Of a stretch of 5,628 bases of DNA, positions 5,199 through 5,628 are shown piece by piece. The position numbers and the translations under genes are program-made. The notes under the pieces are model-generated. The model was given only the letters and a program-made list of their open reading frames with translations. It did not search any database and was not told the DNA's origin. Each line of letters starts with the position of its first letter. Position 1 is the stretch's first letter. Source of the stretch: Desulfobacterales bacterium (GTDB lineage: Bacteria > Desulfobacterota > Desulfobacteria > Desulfobacterales > Desulfosalsimonadaceae); NCBI GenBank assembly GCA_018224315.1, contig JAGTVF010000382.1, positions 1-5,628 on the forward strand, read 5' to 3'.

Positions 5199-5628
5199 TT
5201 AAAAACGGATCCCGCACTCCTTCATGCCGGCAACACCCGTGGCCGTGTTTAAGGTATCGGTAATGCCGCAGGCCGAAAGATTGACCTGGGCCTCAAAGGA
5301 GCGCACCCCGGTATTGCATACCAGCACCAAGGTCTTATCTTTGGGCACCTCGTTGATCCGGGCCTGGAGCTGATCATGGGGGATGCTTTTCCAAATATCC
5401 GGATATTTTTCCTCAAAGGGCTTGGCATCGGCTTCGGCCCGGCAGTCCAGGAAAAAATATTTTCCGCAGTCCCGGTTGTTCCAGCACTCTGCAAAGGCTT
5501 CTGCGTCAACGGGCTTATACCGGCCTTCCAGATAATTTTCCGCGGCATTGCCCACTGCATTGACAATGTCCATGGCAGAGGCAAAGGGCGGCGAATAGGC
5601 CAGTTCCAGGTTGCTCACATCCTCGACC
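5199..5628 (-). CDS. C-terminal part of FAD-dependent CoA-disulfide/persulfide reductase with rhodanese domain (5' truncated)
   Basis: The frame is open to the right edge, so the N-terminal FAD/NAD(P)H domains lie outside the window; an apparent GTG start at 5618-5616 is internal. 142 residues are visible. The first ones, LELAYSPPFASAMDIVNAVG, are the typical end of the dimerisation domain of pyridine nucleotide-disulfide reductases of the CoA-disulfide reductase type. A rhodanese domain follows: FFLDCR, then the active-site loop CNTGVRS whose Cys codon is at 5316-5318. Fusions of this type (CoADR-Rhod, Npsr) reduce CoA disulfide, CoA-persulfide or polysulfide with NAD(P)H, the rhodanese cysteine carrying the persulfide; full length is usually about 550 residues. 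This fits a sulfur-metabolising anaerobe. The ExxGHIPGA motif common in rhodaneses is replaced by a divergent segment (KYPDIWKSIPHDQL), but the catalytic loop is intact. Confidence 0.87.
   Translation of the reverse strand, partial: VEDVSNLELAYSPPFASAMDIVNAVGNAAENYLEGRYKPVDAEAFAECWNNRDCGKYFFLDCRAEADAKPFEEKYPDIWKSIPHDQLQARINEVPKDKTLVLVCNTGVRSFEAQVNLSACGITDTLNTATGVAGMKECGIRF

Overview
This looks like a chromosomal stretch from an anaerobic bacterium, most probably a sulfate-reducing Desulfobacterota (Desulfobacteraceae/Desulfosarcina-like). That is inferred from the gene families present: a CGGC-domain protein, a Cys-less carboxymuconolactone-decarboxylase-like protein paired with an Mth938-like protein, a SLOG-like protein, and a CoA-disulfide-reductase/rhodanese. 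Shine-Dalgarno sites are strong and the genes from about 1270 onward are GC-rich. No search was run, so the taxonomy is a guess from family composition.

Layout. (1) 1-432: the last codons of a probable antitoxin, overlapping by ATGA a complete PIN-domain (VapC-type) toxin. This part is visibly poorer in GC than the rest. (2) 433-624: a spacer with a candidate sigma70-type promoter, then a small Cys-rich CGGC-domain protein (625-1071). (3) 1072-1270: a spacer with a 14-bp direct repeat and a TTGACA promoter candidate. It leads into a two-gene unit, a CMD/AhpD-fold protein without the CxxC cysteines (1271-1585) and an Mth938-like protein (1595-1951), closed by an intrinsic terminator (1981-2010). 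(4) 2127-5195: a likely second unit of three same-strand genes: a SLOG-like putative nucleotide-binding protein, a 3-oxoadipate enol-lactonase-like alpha/beta hydrolase, and a large kinase-fold protein that keeps a beta3-like lysine but appears to lack the HxD catalytic aspartate (SidJ-related pseudokinase is my best guess). (5) 5199-5628, minus strand: the C-terminal end of an FAD-dependent disulfide/persulfide reductase with a fused rhodanese domain, converging on the pseudokinase with only 3 nt between stop codons.

How they fit together: the toxin-antitoxin pair is self-contained. The CMD/Mth938 pair has its own promoter and terminator. The SLOG, hydrolase and pseudokinase genes may be co-transcribed, but no shared pathway can be shown from sequence. 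The most unusual item is the pseudokinase, whose start codon sits inside an inverted repeat. No rRNA, tRNA, CRISPR array or complete insertion sequence was seen.
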